A stretch of 8,419 nt of DNA from Bacteroidia bacterium (GTDB lineage Bacteria; Bacteroidota; Bacteroidia; Bacteroidales; UBA932). The DNA lies in contig JAGKTT010000066.1 in NCBI GenBank assembly GCA_021153285.1, positions 1-8,419 of the forward strand, given 5' to 3'. The notes below the pieces were generated by a model, which did no database searches, was not told the origin of the DNA, and was given only the letters and a program-made list of their open reading frames with translations. Shown here in pieces: positions 5,981 to 8,419 of the stretch (position 1 is its first letter; each line of letters starts with the position of its first letter). The position numbers and the translations under genes were made by a program.

Positions 5981-7208
5981 AGAACGCACCTCCTCTCTGC
6001 ATATAGAAGTCCTCATCCACAGACGGAACAGGCAAAGCACACTTTAACAAGGACTGAATATCTATCTTCAGATATGTGAGCGTGGTCTGAGTACTGCGAT
6101 GGCCAAGTGATTCTGATATTACAGGTATCGTAGCACCTCCTTCAAGCATGGCACTTGCAAGAGAATGTCGAAGAGAATGAGGTCCATGATGCTTACTCGT
6201 AATGTCCACTCCTGATTTGCAGACAATCTGGTTGATAGCGCTGCAGACCATTCCTTTTGTTGCTGCCACATACGGAGCCCGACTTGAGAGGAACACGCTT
6301 TGCAGGTCTGATTGAGGCCGCCCATGCTGCAGATAGTCAATGATTGCATTGCCTACATCAGGAAGTAATGGCAACTCGATGACTTTGCCAGTCTTCTTCA
6401 TGACCAATGTAATAGTATCGTTATCCCAGTCTATCTCTGAAAACTGAAGACCTGCGATATCTGATGCTCTCAGTCCAAGACGGGATGCAAGAAGCACCAT
6501 AGCATAGTTACGTTTACCTACAGCACTGCTTCTGCTGACAGTTTCTTCAATCTTCATGACATCAGCTGCAATAAAGTATGAAGGAATCTTCTCTCGCTTG
6601 CGCAGTTTATATGTATCAAACAGATCATCGTATCGGCCGTCTACGATGTGTTCCTCTTTCCAGAAGTGAAACAGAACACGTAATGCAGACACGACACTTA
6701 CCTTGTTGGTCGGGTGGGAGGATACGAAAGTAAGGATATGTTTGTCTGCAATCTCACGCACAGACTTAACCCCAGAGGCATTCAGGTGGGTAAGAAACTC
6801 ACTGAGATAAAGTCGGTAGCCCTTGATGGTAGTCTCACTCCTGCGGAGATTTGCAAGATGGGTGATGAGTTTTTCCATCTCTTGCCCAACAGCACCATCC
6901 AAAACATGATAAACAGGAGCAAGGCAACGTTTGCGGATGCGTCCGAGCAATAGCATATCGTCCAACACTTGCACGCTGCGTATTTTCTCGCGCTCCTGAG
7001 GACGTATGGTGCCATTGAAATGACAGGTGGAGATAAAATCAGCTCCGACATCGGGAGAGTAGGACTCGATGTTAAGCTCCGACATGTAACGGATGATACC
7101 AGTACGCCATAGACTCTTGTACTTGTAGATTCTGTTCCTTGTGTAACAGTTTTTCTGGAAGTACTTGACACATCGATTGATGAGGTCTTGAATATTTACT
7201 TCTTGCAT
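5973..7208 (-). CDS. ritA: Tyrosine recombinase RitA of a RIT element
   Basis: A 411-residue tyrosine recombinase, first gene of the trio. Residues 1-105 form an extra N-terminal region (MQEVNIQDLINRCVKYFQ, RNRIYKYKSLWRTGI) that the other two lack. A second helical DNA-binding domain follows (about 108-200, with SETTIKGYRLYLSEFLTHL). The catalytic domain from about 210 has R247 in SRLGLRASD, the hairpin KKTGK (271-275), H344 and R347 in GPHSLRHS, H370 in LGHRS, and Y379 in QTTLTYLKI. The set is complete and the frame is undamaged. It starts at ATG 7208 without a Shine-Dalgarno sequence and ends 8 bases inside ritB. RitA is the longest Rit protein, as expected from its position. It probably binds the terminal ATGAGAAGT boxes with RitB and RitC; this is inference from context. 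Confidence 0.9.
   Translation of the reverse strand: MQEVNIQDLINRCVKYFQKNCYTRNRIYKYKSLWRTGIIRYMSELNIESYSPDVGADFISTCHFNGTIRPQEREKIRSVQVLDDMLLLGRIRKRCLAPVYHVLDGAVGQEMEKLITHLANLRRSETTIKGYRLYLSEFLTHLNASGVKSVREIADKHILTFVSSHPTNKVSVVSALRVLFHFWKEEHIVDGRYDDLFDTYKLRKREKIPSYFIAADVMKIEETVSRSSAVGKRNYAMVLLASRLGLRASDIAGLQFSEIDWDNDTITLVMKKTGKVIELPLLPDVGNAIIDYLQHGRPQSDLQSVFLSSRAPYVAATKGMVCSAINQIVCKSGVDITSKHHGPHSLRHSLASAMLEGGATIPVISESLGHRSTQTTLTYLKIDIQSLLKCALPVPSVDEDFYMQRGGAFYG
5989..5994 (-). promoter_or_regulatory. Strong Shine-Dalgarno sequence for ritB
   Basis: AGGAGG on the minus strand, 8 bases before the ATG at 5980 and inside the 3' end of ritA. It decides the ritB start. It is unusual here because the other mobile-element genes in the window, ritA, ritC and the transposase, lack any such site, as is normal for Bacteroidetes. 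Confidence 0.8.
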
Positions 7209-7227
7209 AATGATTATATTAAGTTAG

Positions 7228-7278
7228 GGCATATGCCTTTCACCTATAATATAATATTATGAGAAGTAATTATGACAA
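7228..7278 (-). promoter_or_regulatory. Possible ritA promoter/operator region
   Basis: No TAnnTTTG box is found ahead of ritA. The best candidate on the minus strand is TTGTCA (7273-7278) with TATATT (7248-7253), spacing 19. A 10-bp palindrome GGCATATGCC (7228-7237) lies between this and the start codon and could be an operator. An inner ATGAGAAGT box (7260-7268) would fall between the two promoter elements. All of this is weak pattern evidence. Confidence 0.25.
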
Positions 7279-7280
7279 GT
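7257..7280 (+). repeat. RIT right inner recombinase boxes (inverted relative to the terminus)
   Basis: ATTATGAGAAGT at 7257-7268 is followed by ATGACAAGT at 7272-7280 (one mismatch to ATGAGAAGT), 12 bp apart. The pair points opposite to the right terminal boxes and mirrors the inner pair at 3931-3961. Confidence 0.7.
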
Positions 7281-7333
7281 TGAGAATGTATTTTTCAAGA
7301 AATCAGCAGATTTATGTCTTCGAAAATATATTG

Positions 7334-7362
7334 ACTTCTCATAACGGTATACTTCTCATAAA
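7334..7362 (-). repeat. RIT right terminal inverted repeat
   Basis: Plus strand ACTTCTCATAACGG then TATACTTCTCATAAA. Its reverse complement differs from 3861-3889 only at one base (C for T in the spacer between the two boxes). It contains two ATGAGAAGT boxes 18 bp apart. Confidence 0.93.
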
Positions 7363-7368
7363 AAGTTC
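7363..7368 (+). repeat. Direct repeat AAGTTC, right copy (possible RIT target duplication)
   Basis: Immediately outside the right RIT repeat; it matches 3854-3859 at the left. It is part of the transposase codons GAA CTT. Confidence 0.5.
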
Positions 7369-8310
7369 AATCTCCCAACGTTTGCGGTATATGCCCACTA
7401 TGTCCTCCACCTCCATGTTCATATCGTTGGTAAGCAGTGAGACGAGCCTGGCCTTTCCATTCTTGATGTCCACGTATGTAATGATACGCGCATGATGTTC
7501 AATGTCTTCTCCATCTTTGACATGCTTGTGAAAGATGACGTGCTGCACGCGGCACTCCATCAATCCCTCCGGATGCATATACATTGTGTCGCTCACCGTG
7601 TCAAAGACCAGGTTCTTCTTCATCTTTGTTACGTATATAACTTCCCTTCGGGTCAGTTCCTCAAACTTGGCGTAGTCTATGTACGCCCTGTCAAGTGCTA
7701 CGATGTCACCACAGGCATAGTTCGATGGGCGGAGCATGAAACTGTCGTTAGTGGCTGCCGAGGTGAAGCGGATGTCCGAAGGCACGCCTTCGTTTGCATG
7801 GATGTTGGCATGAACCTTGATGCCACCCTTCTTCTTGCCGGTCTTGGGATTTCTCCCTGCACCTTTGAATATGAGGTTAGAGAACAAAGTGATGGTCGTG
7901 GAATCTATGATTTGCAGACGCTTGAGCCATTCCGGAACCTGTTTGCGTCGGCTGTCCGAGGAAAGTTCATCCCTGTAAGTGGCATACAGGTCACGGTATA
8001 CGGCCTCAAACACACACTCCTTGCGGCGGGAGTTTGCATCGGATAAGGTGGAACGGCGGGGCATCAGGTTGATGCCAAGGTGAGCCAGTTTCCGTGCTTC
8101 GGGGAACATCGAGTCCGTAATCTCACGCAGAGAGTCGAAACGCTTGATTACCGCATACAGCATAATCACCAAGTGCTGCCATGCATCGAAGTGTTTTACA
8201 TAGCGTTCACCGCCACTTTCACGGCTGAAACGAAGAATTTTTGACCGGTCAAGCAAATTTAACAGCTGACCGTACATCGGCTGTCCGTTAAAATGTGTAC
8301 CTTTGTTCAT
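7363..8310 (-). pseudogene. IS4-family transposase, N-terminal part (316 codons, interrupted by RIT)
   Basis: The gene starts at ATG 8310 (MNKGTHFNGQPMYGQLL) rather than an in-frame ATG 36 bases upstream, which lies on top of the promoter -7 box. Residues 1-75 form the N-terminal domain common in this IS4 group (RYVKHFDAWQHLVIMLYAVI, then FDSLREI). The DDE catalytic core has D136 in LQIIDSTT and D207 in VALDRAYID. The YREK motif begins Y308, R311, E315, and then the RIT element interrupts before its lysine, which is found at 3547-3834. Read through the junction, the frame adds only MRSIPL from the RIT repeat and stops, giving a truncated 323-residue product lacking the C-terminal catalytic helix. 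No Shine-Dalgarno sequence is present. Catalysis should be lost; a truncated protein could still bind the IS ends, but that is speculation. Confidence 0.9.
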
Positions 8311-8334
8311 GTTACTTGTTTTTTGTGGTGAAAA

Positions 8335-8364
8335 CAAAGGTAACAAAAAAGGCTGAATACCAAG
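8335..8364 (-). promoter_or_regulatory. IS transposase promoter
   Basis: On the minus strand TACCTTTG (8335-8342) matches TAnnTTTG, and CTTG (8361-8364) 18 bases upstream is an acceptable -33 box. Transcription would start about 20 bases before the ATG at 8310. The promoter overlaps the hairpin at 8350-8379. It reads through the truncated transposase toward ritA. Confidence 0.55.
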
Positions 8365-8379
8365 CGAGGGATTCAGCCT
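8345..8379 (-). terminator. Inward-facing hairpin terminator at the IS transposase end
   Basis: On the minus strand AGGCTGAAT (8379-8371) pairs perfectly with ATTCAGCCT (8358-8350) around a 12-base loop and is followed by five T (8349-8345). This is a factor-independent terminator form that would stop transcripts entering from outside before the transposase gene. On the plus strand the stem is followed by AATTTTATT, so it may also work weakly outward. Confidence 0.65.
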
Positions 8380-8401
8380 AATTTTATTACAAGCAAAAAA
8401 C

Positions 8402-8415
8402 TTTAGCGGACACCA
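8402..8415 (-). repeat. Right terminal inverted repeat of the IS
   Basis: TTTAGCGGACACCA on the plus strand. Its reverse complement matches the left end at 11 of 14 positions. Only four window bases lie beyond it. Confidence 0.6.
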
Positions 8416-8419
8416 ATAA

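Larger units (their letters stand above)
3861..7362 (-). mobile_element. Recombinase-in-trio (RIT) element
   Basis: This 3502-bp unit holds three consecutive, overlapping tyrosine recombinase genes on the minus strand and almost nothing else, bounded by 29-bp terminal inverted repeats with one mismatch. That layout is the definition of RIT elements: three different tyrosine recombinases in fixed order (RitA, RitB, RitC) with inverted repeats. It is inserted in an IS4-family transposase gene in the same orientation. All three catalytic sets are complete, so the element may still be mobile. It carries no passenger gene. About 100 bp at the left end (3861-3960) and 154 bp at the right end (7209-7362) are non-coding and hold the recombinase-box arrays and probably the promoter. 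Confidence 0.9.
3520..8415 (-). mobile_element. IS4-family insertion sequence, interrupted by a RIT element
   Basis: An IS4-type DDE transposase (minus strand) occupies the two flanks of the RIT insertion, and related ends bound the whole. The left terminus 3520-3533 and the reverse complement of 8402-8415 agree at 11 of 14 positions and share GTGTCC. Removing the 3.5-kb insertion leaves roughly 1.37 kb, a normal size for a one-gene IS4 element. Only four bases (ATAA) remain beyond the right end; they do not recur in the bases immediately left of 3520, so no target duplication can be shown. The element is inactive because its only gene is split. Confidence 0.8.

Noticed and set aside
5981..6040. 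Upstream in-frame ATG that would add 20 residues to RitB
   Set aside because: It would overlap ritA by 68 bases and has no ribosome site, whereas the ATG at 5980 has AGGAGG at ideal spacing.
3861..7362. Integron or conjugative-element integrase module
   Set aside because: There are no attC-like arrays, cassette genes, relaxase or excisionase; three tandem recombinases between short terminal repeats fit a RIT element instead.
7492..8046. Plus-strand open frame of 184 codons in the IS
   Set aside because: It lies wholly antisense to the transposase coding region, whose DDE motifs are clear, and shows no family features.

Overview
The window looks like chromosomal DNA of a Bacteroidetes bacterium, most likely a gut Prevotella/Segatella-type species. 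The reasons are the TAnnTTTG -7 promoter boxes ahead of three host genes and the IS transposase, the near absence of Shine-Dalgarno sequences, and the protein flavour (a KMGKS-type cysteinyl-tRNA synthetase and a secreted GH29 fucosidase). The genus is an inference from pattern memory, not from a search.

Bases 1-3320 are ordinary host DNA. The 5' end of an acetyl-CoA hydrolase/CoA-transferase family gene (minus strand, cut by the window edge) diverges from cysS, across a 218-base intergenic region with a promoter for each. cysS ends at a strong hairpin terminator. A separate transcription unit then encodes an exported alpha-L-fucosidase. Bases 3327-3508 hold a long imperfect inverted repeat rich in AAGTTA units and no gene.

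Bases 3520-8415 form a nested pair of mobile elements. The outer one is an IS4-family insertion sequence with a single DDE transposase on the minus strand. It is interrupted exactly inside its YREK catalytic motif by a 3.5-kb recombinase-in-trio (RIT) element at 3861-7362. The RIT element carries three overlapping, apparently intact tyrosine recombinases (ritA, ritB, ritC, minus strand) between 29-bp terminal inverted repeats that differ at one position. A 6-bp direct repeat AAGTTC flanks it. Each terminus is a compound array of ATGAGAAGT boxes: two pointing inward on the outside and two in opposite orientation on the inside. A perfect 20-bp palindrome made of two head-to-head copies of the same box lies just outside the left end, still inside the broken transposase frame.

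The three recombinases probably act together on these arrays to move the element, and their overlapping frames indicate one transcript. The IS transposase is dead: it is split, and its 3' part has an in-frame stop. The most unusual content is the terminal box architecture, the palindrome scar and the insertion into a conserved catalytic codon run. RIT elements as a class are already known; their mechanism is, to my knowledge, poorly understood.
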